The position numbers and the translations under genes were made by a program. Positions 33,882 through 43,069 of a DNA stretch of 64,000 nucleotides are shown here, in pieces. Source of the stretch: Paenibacillus silvestris (GTDB taxonomy: Bacteria; Bacillota; Bacilli; Paenibacillales; NBRC-103111); assembly GCF_009882985.1 (NCBI RefSeq), contig NZ_WTUZ01000020.1, positions 255,064 through 319,063 of the forward strand, read 5' to 3'. Each line of letters opens with the position of its first letter. Position 1 is the stretch's first letter. The notes under the pieces are model-generated. The model saw nothing but the letters and a program-made list of their open reading frames with translations. It was not told the DNA's origin and did not search any database.

Positions 33882-35150
33882 TTACTCCCTTAAATACACA
33901 ATTTTTTGTTCTACTGGTACATTAAACATGCCAAATACTTGTTTCTTAGAAGAACTTTTAAAATATTTTGCACCTTCAATGTAATCATAATATTCGGGAA
34001 TCGTATTACCTCTATTTTCTACAGCCACATTAATCACATATTCGCCATTTGTAAGATAATTCTCAAAAACAAATATTGTTTCTATATAACATTTATTTTT
34101 TGTGATAACTATATCATTTTCATATGTTGTAGAAACAATTAAATCAATACCTAGAGTATTTTTTATAGAAAAAGCTATGCTCAGATTCTTTAATTCTACA
34201 CCATCTGGAACATATGTGATTACTTTTAATGAAATCTTTTCATTTAAGGTAAAAAAACTCGTAGGCTCATTTTTGCTATTAAAAAGTTCGACGTAATTTA
34301 TTAAATTTGGATACTCTCCCCATCTACTTATTGGTTCAAATATAGTTTTAGGAATTTGTAAGATATCCGTCGAATTACTAGAGCCTTCATTTTCTTTAGT
34401 GACTGAATGATCCATGTTGATAAATTTGGTATACTCTGCAGTTACCTCCACAGTATCTCCGATCATTCTTACTTTACCAGTATCTAGCCAAATTGCTTTT
34501 GTACAAAAGTTTCTTATTAGGGTTATATCATGGCTAACAAATAATATAGTCACGCCATTTTGCCTAAGTTCGTTAAATTTATTGAAACATTTAGTTTGGA
34601 ATTTAATATCACCTACAGCCAATGCCTCATCTACGATTAGAATATCTGGATCAACATTAATCGATAAAGCAAATGCAAGCCTTGCAAACATACCACTTGA
34701 GTAAAGTTTAACTGGCTGATTTATAAAATCTCCAATGTCTGCAAAGCTTAGGATTCCCTCAAGGCGTTGATCAATTTCTTTTTTATTCAATCCCTGGATT
34801 GTTCCATTCATATATATATTTTCAATGCCTGTATATTCCATATTAAAGCCTGCTCCAAGCTCTAGAATTGAGGAGATTTTCCCATTAACTTTACAATTTC
34901 CTGATGTTGCAGATAGAACGCCTGTAATAATTTTAAGTAAGGTAGACTTACCAGAACCATTTTTGCCCAACAACCCTACCGTCTCGCCTTTTTGAACGGA
35001 AAAACTAACATTATCTAAAGCAGTGAAAAGGTTGTGATACCTTTTTCCCGAGAAACTAAGAGATTCCTGTAAGCGGTCAATAGGTTTATTATATAATTTA
35101 TAATTTTTAGTTACGTTAATCACTTTTATACTTTCTTCATTTTCATTCAT
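33882..35150 (-). CDS. wzt: Polysaccharide ABC exporter ATPase with C-terminal glycan-recognition domain
   Basis: 422 residues. The N-terminal ABC domain has Walker A GLLGKNGSGKST, signature YSSGMFARLAFAL, Walker B ILIVDEALAVGD and the switch His in LFVSHD. An added C-terminal beta-rich domain of about 165 residues (from about 255) resembles the carbohydrate-binding part of O9a/Raoultella-type Wzt, which recognises the modified chain end. It is 19 bp after wzm. This form of Wzt normally goes with a chain-terminating enzyme, here the next gene. Confidence 0.93.
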   Translation of the reverse strand: MNENEESIKVINVTKNYKLYNKPIDRLQESLSFSGKRYHNLFTALDNVSFSVQKGETVGLLGKNGSGKSTLLKIITGVLSATSGNCKVNGKISSILELGAGFNMEYTGIENIYMNGTIQGLNKKEIDQRLEGILSFADIGDFINQPVKLYSSGMFARLAFALSINVDPDILIVDEALAVGDIKFQTKCFNKFNELRQNGVTILFVSHDITLIRNFCTKAIWLDTGKVRMIGDTVEVTAEYTKFINMDHSVTKENEGSSNSTDILQIPKTIFEPISRWGEYPNLINYVELFNSKNEPTSFFTLNEKISLKVITYVPDGVELKNLSIAFSIKNTLGIDLIVSTTYENDIVITKNKCYIETIFVFENYLTNGEYVINVAVENRGNTIPEYYDYIEGAKYFKSSSKKQVFGMFNVPVEQKIVYLRE

Positions 35151-35169
35151 ATATATTTTTTATCTCCTT

Positions 35170-35982
35170 TTACAGTACATCCGCAAAATGTGATCTTAAT
35201 TTTGAAAACAATATAATTCCAGCGCTAAGAAATACTAATACTACAACCCAAAAATATAATGTTAGAACTGGATGCTCCCAAAAATAAACATGGGTAAGAA
35301 AGGTTTCGCGATAACCATTGGCTATATAATACATAGGATTAAGCTTTAACAGGAATTGATACTGCTCAGGAATTTGTTGCATTGACCAAAAGATTGGGGT
35401 TAACCAAAAACCAAATTGTAACAACATACTAATAATTTGTCCTATATCTTTAATAAATACTATTAATGATGAAGAAATCAATCCAATACCAAGTACTAGT
35501 AAAAACAGAGCAATAAAGTAATAAAAGATCTGTAGGTATGCTAAATTAAAGCTAAAACCATAAATAAATAGCATGGCTAGTAAAACTATTATAAAAAACA
35601 GATGAATATAAGCAGCAGATATTACCTTAACAAGAGGGAGAATCCTTACATTAAAGACTATTTTTTTTACAAGATAACTACTCTCCACTATAGAATTTGT
35701 AGAATTAAAAACACTATCCGTAAAATATATCCATGGTATCATTCCAGATAAAAGCCAAATGACAAATGGAACATCACTTACAGAAGTAGATTTAAATCCA
35801 ACTTGAAAAACAAACCAGTAAATTAATATCATTATGAAAGGTTGAATAAAAGCCCATATAATTCCCAAATATGATCCAGTAAATTTATTTTGAAAATCTT
35901 TTTTTGATAAATCCCAAACTAGTAATCTATTATTAAAAAGATCTTTGAAAAAAAACAAGATTTCTTTCATTAAATCACCCAA
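35170..35982 (-). CDS. wzm: Polysaccharide ABC exporter permease
   Basis: 270 residues, ABC-2 type, with six helices. Family landmarks are KKDFQNKFTGSYLGIIWAFI, the GMIPWIYFTDSVFNST segment and the C-terminal LNPMYYIANGYRETFL. With Wzt it flips a finished undecaprenyl-linked glycan across the membrane. It is the first gene of the leftward operon; the intergenic region to the divergent ligase gene (35983-36098) must hold its promoter, which I could not define. Confidence 0.93.
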   Translation of the reverse strand: MGDLMKEILFFFKDLFNNRLLVWDLSKKDFQNKFTGSYLGIIWAFIQPFIMILIYWFVFQVGFKSTSVSDVPFVIWLLSGMIPWIYFTDSVFNSTNSIVESSYLVKKIVFNVRILPLVKVISAAYIHLFFIIVLLAMLFIYGFSFNLAYLQIFYYFIALFLLVLGIGLISSSLIVFIKDIGQIISMLLQFGFWLTPIFWSMQQIPEQYQFLLKLNPMYYIANGYRETFLTHVYFWEHPVLTLYFWVVVLVFLSAGIILFSKLRSHFADVL

Positions 35983-36034
35983 ACCTTATTTTATTAAAAT
36001 TCATTGTAAATTAAAAAGTGCATACGATTTACAT

Positions 36035-36063
36035 TTGGAAACCCTCTTCCAGTATGCTAAAAT
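36035..36063 (+). promoter_or_regulatory. Candidate SigA promoter for the ligase-like gene
   Basis: -35 TTGGAA (36035-36040), 17-bp spacer, -10 TAAAAT (36058-36063), 35 bp before the ATG. Confidence 0.55.
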
Positions 36064-36098
36064 AAAGTCGAACTTTAGCGAAGAAGGAGACTGTCTTA

Positions 36099-38615
36099 AT
36101 GAGTGCCAGTAAGAATGCCTACGCGGCGTCGCGTGCAAAAGCGGGTGGAACGATAACAACAGAGAAAAGCTCTGTTATTTTTTGGATTTTGGTTGCATTT
36201 ACGGGCTTATTCATGTTCTGGGCGCCGTTTCAGCGGGCGTTGTTCAATGGAGGAACGTATGATTTCGAGCGCTCGATCTACTCGGCTTCGGTATGGTCCT
36301 CTATCATCATGCTGCTGATTGCAATCCTTGCTTTTTTTGTCTTCAAGCTTAAGGAACACAAAGATGTAATGACGATTCTAGTATTCATTATGCCTCTTAC
36401 TTATGTCATTTCTTTGTCGAACTCGGCCTCGCACTATTTGGCAACGAATATGGTCTACATCCAAATGCTGTATGCAACTTTCTTCATTTTAGGTGTATTT
36501 CTGACAAAAAACAAGCTTGGTACGTCGATTGTTGCTACTTTACTTATGATCTCAGGATATTTCATCGTTCTCTTCGGACTTTTGTACTGGTTGGGCAATG
36601 GAAGCTTTGCTGGACGCCTAGTTGGATGGTTCGCCTTGATGGATGTAGCCACACCAAATATGTATCGTGATGCGATCATGACAGACTCGAATGGTCTGCG
36701 TTTAACTTCCGTTTTCCAATACGCGAATACCTATGCGGCCTTCTTAATTACCTTATCGCTCGGAGCGTTGTTCTTCCTTGTGAAATCTCGCAAGTGGCAA
36801 ACAATTCTACCGCATGCGTTCTTGTTGGTACCAATCCTTGTTTCATTCTGGCTGACGCTGTCTCGCGGTGCGATCGTAGTTATTCCAGTCGTTTTCTTGA
36901 TTATGCTTTTCTTCTTTTCAATCAGCAGACAGATTCTAGCACTCCTTCAGTTTGGACTAGCTTTCCTAACGTCTATCCTAATTCTACAAAAAGTAACGGA
37001 TATCGGAATCGGGTTACAGAAACAGCCTAGTGCTTCAGAATCATGGCACGGTTGGTCAATTCTGCTCATTGCTTCTGTAGTTTTCACTGTGCTAGCTATC
37101 GTTATTCAGCTCTTCGTAGCTCCATGGTTAGAGCGAGTCACAGCCCGATTTGATACTAAGAAATATGCTACTTTCATTCTACCTATAGCGGCTATCCTTA
37201 TTGGTGTTCTAGGAGCCATCCTAATCCTAAACGACACTGGATTCAAAAACATTCTTCCTGACAATGTAAAAACGCGGGTCGAGAATATTAACTTCCAACA
37301 ACACAGTGTTCTAGAGCGTGGAACGTTCTACAAAGACGCTGTTAAACTTTGGACCGATTATCCGATTATTGGTGCCGGTGGTGGTGCATGGGCTTCTTTA
37401 TATGAGAAATATCAAAACAATCCATACACAAGCCGACAGGCTCATAACTTCGCCCTTCAATACTTGGTCGAGACGGGAGCACTTGGGTTCCTTGCCTTTG
37501 TAGGCTTCGTAATTGCTGTTATGGTGTTCTATATACGAAGCTACATCAGAAGTTCTCAGGAGAAACGAGATCTGCACTTCCTATTTTTCATTGTAACGAT
37601 TTCTCTCTTGGTTCACAGTATGATTGACTTCGATTTGAGTTATGTGTACTTAGGCGCCATTCTATTTCTTGCTCTTGGCGGGCTGCTTAGTAACAGTTCT
37701 TCAGCACCGCTTCGTTTTAAAACGGATTCTGCTGTGATTCACAAATCATTCCCGGCGCTGCTGGCAATTTTGTCGATTGTGATGTTTTATATTTCTGTTC
37801 AACTCGTCTCAGCGAACGGTTCTTATAGACAAACGCTTGAGGTTATCAAAACAAGTCAAGATTATGGTCAAATTATTAAGCCGTTGGACAAAGCGATCTC
37901 TCTACATCCTGCTCATCCAGATTATTTATTAACAGGCCAAGTCAGCAGAATCGGCATTCTGCTTCAGGTCTATAATCAGATGCAGAAAGAAGATCCGAAA
38001 AAAGCAGAACCTTTTTTCACTCAAGCTCAAGATCTACTAAATCAATTATTGAAAAAAGAGCCGCATAACCGCATTGTGGCCATGCAGCAGCTTAATATGC
38101 TTCTGCTTAAAGGGAAACACGAAGATGCGCTAAACTGGTCTAATTCTCAAATTCCAAACTACCCTTGGTACACGGAAATGTATGAAAAAAGTATTTCTTT
38201 GAATATTGACCTTGCGAATCAAGCTAATACAAAGAATAACACGCAAGAGTACAATAAAAGACTGGATGATGCTCTTGCAACCTACAAAGAAGTTCTTGCT
38301 CGTGTTGACTCCCTGAAGAACTTGCCTAAGGAGCAAGCACAGGGCCGTGAATTTGCGGTTACACCAAATATGGCTTTGAATGTCGGGCAAATCGGCTACA
38401 TGCGTGGAGATTATGCTGGTTCTGCTGCAACGATTCAACCCTATATCACGGACAAGCTAGATGATCAAACGAATCGTGTTCTGATCAGATGGTACTTGGC
38501 AGCCTTACAGAAACAAGGCAAGAATGATCAAGCTCTACAGGATAAATTAATTGCAAAAGATCCTGCTGAGCAGCAATACATTGCAGCAATTATTGGTACA
38601 AACTTTCCAAAATAG
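36099..38615 (+). CDS. O-antigen ligase-like membrane protein with C-terminal TPR-like region
   Basis: 838 residues. About 12-14 membrane helices fill residues 25-580. The large loop has the Wzy_C/WaaL-type pattern (VLERGTFYKDAVKLW, YPIIGAGGGAW, RQAHNFALQYLVETGALG). A soluble C-terminal region of about 250 residues has helical repeats (AEPFFTQAQDLLNQLLKKEP, ALATYKEVLARV) like TPRs. The start has AAGGAG 9 nt upstream. Because export here is by Wzm/Wzt, a Wzy polymerase is not needed. Transfer of the glycan to protein or wall is therefore more likely, as proposed for ligases of S-layer glycan loci (inference). Divergent from wzm and less A/T-rich than its neighbours. Confidence 0.88.
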   Translation: MSASKNAYAASRAKAGGTITTEKSSVIFWILVAFTGLFMFWAPFQRALFNGGTYDFERSIYSASVWSSIIMLLIAILAFFVFKLKEHKDVMTILVFIMPLTYVISLSNSASHYLATNMVYIQMLYATFFILGVFLTKNKLGTSIVATLLMISGYFIVLFGLLYWLGNGSFAGRLVGWFALMDVATPNMYRDAIMTDSNGLRLTSVFQYANTYAAFLITLSLGALFFLVKSRKWQTILPHAFLLVPILVSFWLTLSRGAIVVIPVVFLIMLFFFSISRQILALLQFGLAFLTSILILQKVTDIGIGLQKQPSASESWHGWSILLIASVVFTVLAIVIQLFVAPWLERVTARFDTKKYATFILPIAAILIGVLGAILILNDTGFKNILPDNVKTRVENINFQQHSVLERGTFYKDAVKLWTDYPIIGAGGGAWASLYEKYQNNPYTSRQAHNFALQYLVETGALGFLAFVGFVIAVMVFYIRSYIRSSQEKRDLHFLFFIVTISLLVHSMIDFDLSYVYLGAILFLALGGLLSNSSSAPLRFKTDSAVIHKSFPALLAILSIVMFYISVQLVSANGSYRQTLEVIKTSQDYGQIIKPLDKAISLHPAHPDYLLTGQVSRIGILLQVYNQMQKEDPKKAEPFFTQAQDLLNQLLKKEPHNRIVAMQQLNMLLLKGKHEDALNWSNSQIPNYPWYTEMYEKSISLNIDLANQANTKNNTQEYNKRLDDALATYKEVLARVDSLKNLPKEQAQGREFAVTPNMALNVGQIGYMRGDYAGSAATIQPYITDKLDDQTNRVLIRWYLAALQKQGKNDQALQDKLIAKDPAEQQYIAAIIGTNFPK

Positions 38616-38616
38616 C

Positions 38617-38675
38617 AAAAAAGAAGAGGCTGTCTCAAAAGGTCTAACTAGACCTGAGAGATAGCCTCTTCTTTT
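38617..38675. terminator. Bidirectional terminator between ligase-like and SNF2 genes
   Basis: AAGAAGAGGCTGTCTC and GAGAGATAGCCTCTTCTT form a long stem with a nested GGTCTAACTAGACC hairpin in the loop, an A run on the left and a T-rich run on the right. It sits between two convergent genes. Confidence 0.85.
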
Positions 38676-38686
38676 GTGTATCATTT

Positions 38687-41600
38687 TTATTTCTCCACCC
38701 ACTCCCGCCGGAGCGCAAACAACTCCCGCAGCTCACTCGTCGACATCTCGGTGACCCAGTTCTCACCGGAGCCGACAATTTGTTCGCTGAGGCCTTTTTT
38801 GCGTTCAATCATCTCATCGATACGCTCTTCGAGCGTACCCAACGTGATGAACTTGTGCACCTGCACATCGCGGCTCTGCCCGATGCGGAAGGCCCGGTCC
38901 GTGGCCTGGTTTTCCACGGCGGGGTTCCACCAGCGGTCGTAGTGGAAAACATGGTTGGCCGCGGTGAGGTTTAAACCAGTTCCTCCTGCTTTCAGCGAGA
39001 GGATGAAGATCCTGCAGCGCTCCGCCTCCGGGAGCGCGTCGTCCTGGAAGCGCGCGATCATCTCATCGCGCTTCGCCTTAGCCACAGCCCCGTGCAAAAA
39101 CAGCACGGGTTCCCCCCGCTCCTGCGCGATAACGCGCTGCAGGAGGTGGCCCATCTCGACGAACTGAGTGAAGATGAGGCAGCCGCCTCCTTCGCTTCTT
39201 AGTTCGTCGATCATTTCAAGCAGGCGCTCCAGCTTCGCTGAGCGCACCGCCCTAGCGGAGGCTGCCCCAGCCCCCGCGCGATCTCCTTCCTTCAGGAACA
39301 AGGAAGGATGATCACAAATCTGCTTCAATTTCATCAAGGAAGCCAGAATCAGCCCTTTCTTTTCCATAACGGAGAGACTATCGATTCTTTCCATCAAAGT
39401 CTGCACGACGTTCTCGTAGAGTGCCCCCTGCTCCGTTGTCAAAGCTACATAAGCTTTGGACTCCACTTTTTCAGGCAGACTCAACTGAATCGCCGGATCC
39501 TTTTTGACCCGCCTCAGCAAGAATGGGCGGATCAATCGCTGAACGCGTGAAGTCAGTCCCGGAGCGCCGTCGGTGCTTTTTTCAATAGGTCCCACGTAAT
39601 GATGAGTGAAATGGCGCAGCGTACCGAGATACCCTGGATTAATAAAGTCAAAAATCGACCAAAGCTCGGTCAACCGATTCTCCATAGGCGTACCCGTCAA
39701 GGCGATACGGTGGTGCGCATTCAGTCCGCGAATGGCTTGGGATTGTTTCGTATAAGCGTTTTTGATATTTTGGGCCTCGTCCAAGCAAAGCGTGTTCCAG
39801 GTCAAGCTCGATAATTCTTCCTCATCCAGCAGGGCAATGTTGTATGAGGTTATTACAAGGTCTGCGCCTGCCACAGAAGCTTCGAACGCATCCCCCTTGG
39901 TACGCTGTGCACCGTAATGGAGATGTATGTTAAGAGATGGCCCGAAGCGTTCAAGCTCTTTTTGCCAGTTGCCAAGCACCGAGGTTGGGCAAACAAGCAG
40001 CGAAGGAACTCTGCTCACACTAGATTTCAACTCTGCTTGGACTTGAGCTGTTGATTGCTCAGCATTCTTGGCAGCAGCTTTCACCGCCAGCAAATAAGCT
40101 ATAAACTGCACCGTCTTCCCAAGTCCCATATCATCCGCCAGGCAACCACCTAGGCCAATCTCTCGTAGAAAAAGGAGCCACGACACCCCTTCCGCCTGAT
40201 AAGGCCTTAGATCAGCTTCCAATCCATCAACCTGAACCAACGGCAGCGATTCTCGTTGATTGAGCTTCCTTAGCAAGGTCCTGAGCGAACCGTTTAGTTC
40301 AAGGTGGACCTTAAACTCTTCCTTCCGCTCATCGGTGGAAGAAACGATAGATGCCTGCTCCGATGAGTCCTCCGAAAACTGCATCTCCAGAACATCACGG
40401 AAGGAGAATCCCTTCCTCTTCTCCCTCTGCCGCATCGCGGCTTTCATCTGCTCTATGTCTGCAGGATTCAGCTGCACCCATCTGCCGCGAATATAGATCA
40501 GCCTTTTCTTCTGCTCGGTAATCTCAAGAAATTCTTCCTCAGATAGATCGACACCGCCCATTGCAACTCGCCAGTCATATTGGATAATGTGATCCATGCC
40601 AAACATCGGTTTACGCGAAGTTCCCACGGAGCTCCGCACCTTCGCTCGCAGCTGGGGCCGTGTACGGCTGAGCTCTCCCCACCACGAAGGCAGGAAAACG
40701 GAGATGCCAGCAGCCGCGAGCAGCAAGCTCGATTCCGTTAGAAACTCCCAGGCCTGGTCGTCCGATAACTGCTCTACGATTTTCCCCTGCTGAAACTCAC
40801 TTTCAAGCTGTGGCAAAATACGCAGCATCCGATTCGTTTGATTCTGGATGCTAGCATCAATTCCATCCTGCCACGCCTCAGGAACTTTCCCCACCAGACT
40901 ATTCCCTGTCGTACTGAATTCCACGAAATGATTGGCATCCTTACGATCCTGTGCGATAAATCTTAGGCGCCAGTCAGCTCCGTTATCTTTGGCCGTCGTC
41001 GTCCCGTCCACATAGGTTTCCGCATATGGCTCCACGAGCTGCACGCATATGCGGTAGGGTGTGCCTTCCTGCTTCCAGCCAATCGCCAGCAGCCAATCAT
41101 CCTCCTGCATCCAGCTCACTTCGGCTGTTGGCCCTTCTTGCAGAAGAGCATTTCCCTCCGATAGGCGGTTCCACGCCTTAGCCATCTCCGATTCAGGCGC
41201 TTCTTTCACCATTTCCAAAGCTGCGCTATGAAACCAATCAAGCCAGAAGTCCTCTCCTTGCTGGCCACTGTATAGCTGTTCAAGCTCTCCCAGTCTCGTA
41301 CCTGGCAGCTGCGGCTTCCACCCCATGCCGCCTTGGAGCCAATGCCTGAAAGAAGGCATGTACCAGCCGGCTTCCAGCGCCTCTTTAAACAGTGCAGCTC
41401 CTTTTTTCATCGCAAGCACATCTGTATCCCAGGATAATTTCCCATGCAATAAAGTGCGTGGTGCAGCCAAATAATTCAAGGCCATATAAGGTGTCACAAC
41501 CAAGCACTCACCGTACCCGGTTCGAATGCTTTCGAGCTGTGTGCCATAAAAGGACCCTTCATGCCAAGCAAATAGCAGCTTTCGCAGCGCATAGCCTGGT

Positions 41601-41692
41601 ACTTCATTGGCCTGTTCTGTCTCTCCATAGAAGGCGAAGCTCCCTGTGGGGAGCTTTTGCACTCGAATATGTATCTGTGACAAGCTGATCAT
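38687..41692 (-). CDS. SNF2-family DNA helicase/translocase (YwqA type)
   Basis: 1001 residues. An N-terminal half of about 480 residues (SNF2 helicase-associated) is followed by the RecA-like core: Walker A LADDMGLGKT, DEAQ box LCLDEAQNIKN, motif III ALTGTPMENR, and helicase C motifs GGTGLNLTAANHVFHYDRWW and NQATDRAFRIGQ. It ends in a helical tail. Such proteins translocate on double-stranded DNA; the bacterial role is poorly known. The ATG overlaps the upstream gene's stop (ATGA), showing coupling to the 429-residue partner. In many Firmicutes the partner is a SWIM zinc-finger protein. Confidence 0.95.
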   Translation of the reverse strand: MISLSQIHIRVQKLPTGSFAFYGETEQANEVPGYALRKLLFAWHEGSFYGTQLESIRTGYGECLVVTPYMALNYLAAPRTLLHGKLSWDTDVLAMKKGAALFKEALEAGWYMPSFRHWLQGGMGWKPQLPGTRLGELEQLYSGQQGEDFWLDWFHSAALEMVKEAPESEMAKAWNRLSEGNALLQEGPTAEVSWMQEDDWLLAIGWKQEGTPYRICVQLVEPYAETYVDGTTTAKDNGADWRLRFIAQDRKDANHFVEFSTTGNSLVGKVPEAWQDGIDASIQNQTNRMLRILPQLESEFQQGKIVEQLSDDQAWEFLTESSLLLAAAGISVFLPSWWGELSRTRPQLRAKVRSSVGTSRKPMFGMDHIIQYDWRVAMGGVDLSEEEFLEITEQKKRLIYIRGRWVQLNPADIEQMKAAMRQREKRKGFSFRDVLEMQFSEDSSEQASIVSSTDERKEEFKVHLELNGSLRTLLRKLNQRESLPLVQVDGLEADLRPYQAEGVSWLLFLREIGLGGCLADDMGLGKTVQFIAYLLAVKAAAKNAEQSTAQVQAELKSSVSRVPSLLVCPTSVLGNWQKELERFGPSLNIHLHYGAQRTKGDAFEASVAGADLVITSYNIALLDEEELSSLTWNTLCLDEAQNIKNAYTKQSQAIRGLNAHHRIALTGTPMENRLTELWSIFDFINPGYLGTLRHFTHHYVGPIEKSTDGAPGLTSRVQRLIRPFLLRRVKKDPAIQLSLPEKVESKAYVALTTEQGALYENVVQTLMERIDSLSVMEKKGLILASLMKLKQICDHPSLFLKEGDRAGAGAASARAVRSAKLERLLEMIDELRSEGGGCLIFTQFVEMGHLLQRVIAQERGEPVLFLHGAVAKAKRDEMIARFQDDALPEAERCRIFILSLKAGGTGLNLTAANHVFHYDRWWNPAVENQATDRAFRIGQSRDVQVHKFITLGTLEERIDEMIERKKGLSEQIVGSGENWVTEMSTSELRELFALRREWVEK

Positions 41693-42978
41693 AACAGTAG
41701 CTTTCCTTTCCGTAATTCCTCTTGAAATGCGCGGTACCGTGCATACTGTTTGATAAGCTGCACCAAATACACCTCAAATCTAGACGTTTGTTTCAGCTTT
41801 TTATAGGCAGCCGCCAGCTTTTTGAGGAGTTTGACTGCTTGTTTATACGATTCACGATTTTTAGCTTGAAGGATTTCTTCAATCGCATAATGATATAGCG
41901 GCAGCAGTGCGCGAACATCGGCTTTCTCAACCATTTTCAGCTCATTAGAATCGATATGAAGGGGAGATATGCTTAACAATAACATCAAATCCGCCCATAC
42001 TTGATACTCCTCTTTCTCCAGCAAGAAACGAGAATAGTTGAGATAACTGCCCGGAAGAAGTTCCACCATGGCTTTCCTGTATTCTTCTTCAAGGCCAGGA
42101 CTACTCGCTGCCGCCTCTTCCCACAAATCAAAATACTCGACTGCATGATAGATTACTTCCTTGCGGATCGCAGGACCAAGCCATCTGAGCCATTTCAACA
42201 ATCGATCCCACTGCTCGTCCTTCTCAAAAGATCTCAGATACCCAAACCAATCTCCTGGATCAATTACATCAAGTCCAGTTAGGACGCGATCCCAAGCATT
42301 TTCGTCCTCACCAGACAAAATGTCAAAATGAGCTAACACCATAACAGCCGCTTCATGTTCAGTTTTACTTCTCCCTCTATCGCCTGCAATCTTCCTTAAT
42401 CTTATAAGCTCGTCCGCTACTAATTGTTTATCATACAACAAACCTGACCACAGCAGTTTACTGATCTCAAACCATTTACCTCTGGAATCCCCTGCTACCT
42501 CCTTAGAAACCTGTACGGCCACGTATGCCGCGATCTCCTTCAAATGCTCTGGGTACTTCCTCTGTGCATGTTCGATATCAATGTTACGTATAACGGTTGT
42601 CAGCTGTTCGTGGCTGTGCTTCGTAATTTTGGAGAAAAAGTAACCAGCATTATAAAAGAAGTCATACATACCTGACTTCGCATCAACCAAAGCATCGCAC
42701 AGCTGAGTTAGGTACAGGACAACTTGGATATCATAGATCCCCCTAATCGTCAGCTCCCAATCGTCAGCAAACTGATTAAGTTGTCGCCATGCCCGCATAT
42801 ATAATTCCTCAACGCTAAAAGCGTTGTATACTTTTGCATTCGCATATTGCTTATCAAAATAGATGATCCATTCCGCGCACGTTCCTGTCTCCTTTGGAGT
42901 GCTAGCTGGTCCGCGCGCCGTCAGATCGAATTGTGGTTTAGCATCTAATTCATGCATGCCTGAACCTCCCTCACTCAA
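41689..42978 (-). CDS. Helical hypothetical protein coupled to the SNF2 gene, 429 residues
   Basis: Soluble and alpha-helical with TPR-like spacing in the C-terminal half (YKQAVKLLKKLAAAYKKLK) and a basic end (RAFQEELRKGKLLL). Its position matches the YwqB-type SWIM zinc-finger partner of SNF2 helicases, and the C-terminal end resembles that family. No CxC...CxH SWIM motif is present, and no N-terminal remnant is visible upstream to 43070. It may be a SWIM-less version or an unrelated helical partner. The 4-bp overlap with the helicase gene supports a shared function. Confidence 0.75.
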   Translation of the reverse strand: MSEGGSGMHELDAKPQFDLTARGPASTPKETGTCAEWIIYFDKQYANAKVYNAFSVEELYMRAWRQLNQFADDWELTIRGIYDIQVVLYLTQLCDALVDAKSGMYDFFYNAGYFFSKITKHSHEQLTTVIRNIDIEHAQRKYPEHLKEIAAYVAVQVSKEVAGDSRGKWFEISKLLWSGLLYDKQLVADELIRLRKIAGDRGRSKTEHEAAVMVLAHFDILSGEDENAWDRVLTGLDVIDPGDWFGYLRSFEKDEQWDRLLKWLRWLGPAIRKEVIYHAVEYFDLWEEAAASSPGLEEEYRKAMVELLPGSYLNYSRFLLEKEEYQVWADLMLLLSISPLHIDSNELKMVEKADVRALLPLYHYAIEEILQAKNRESYKQAVKLLKKLAAAYKKLKQTSRFEVYLVQLIKQYARYRAFQEELRKGKLLL

Positions 42979-43020
42979 AAAAGCTATCTATTCATTATAC
43001 AGGAAAAGGCGTCCATCGAT

Positions 43021-43062
43021 AAAAAAACCCTAGCTGGAATCTTCGCAGATTCTCACTAGGGT
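43021..43062 (-). terminator. Rho-independent terminator of the CotD-like gene
   Basis: ACCCTAGTGAGAATCTGCG and the inverted CGAAGATTCCAGCTAGGGT form an interrupted stem followed by seven T residues on the minus strand. Confidence 0.85.
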
Positions 43063-43069
43063 GCCACCA

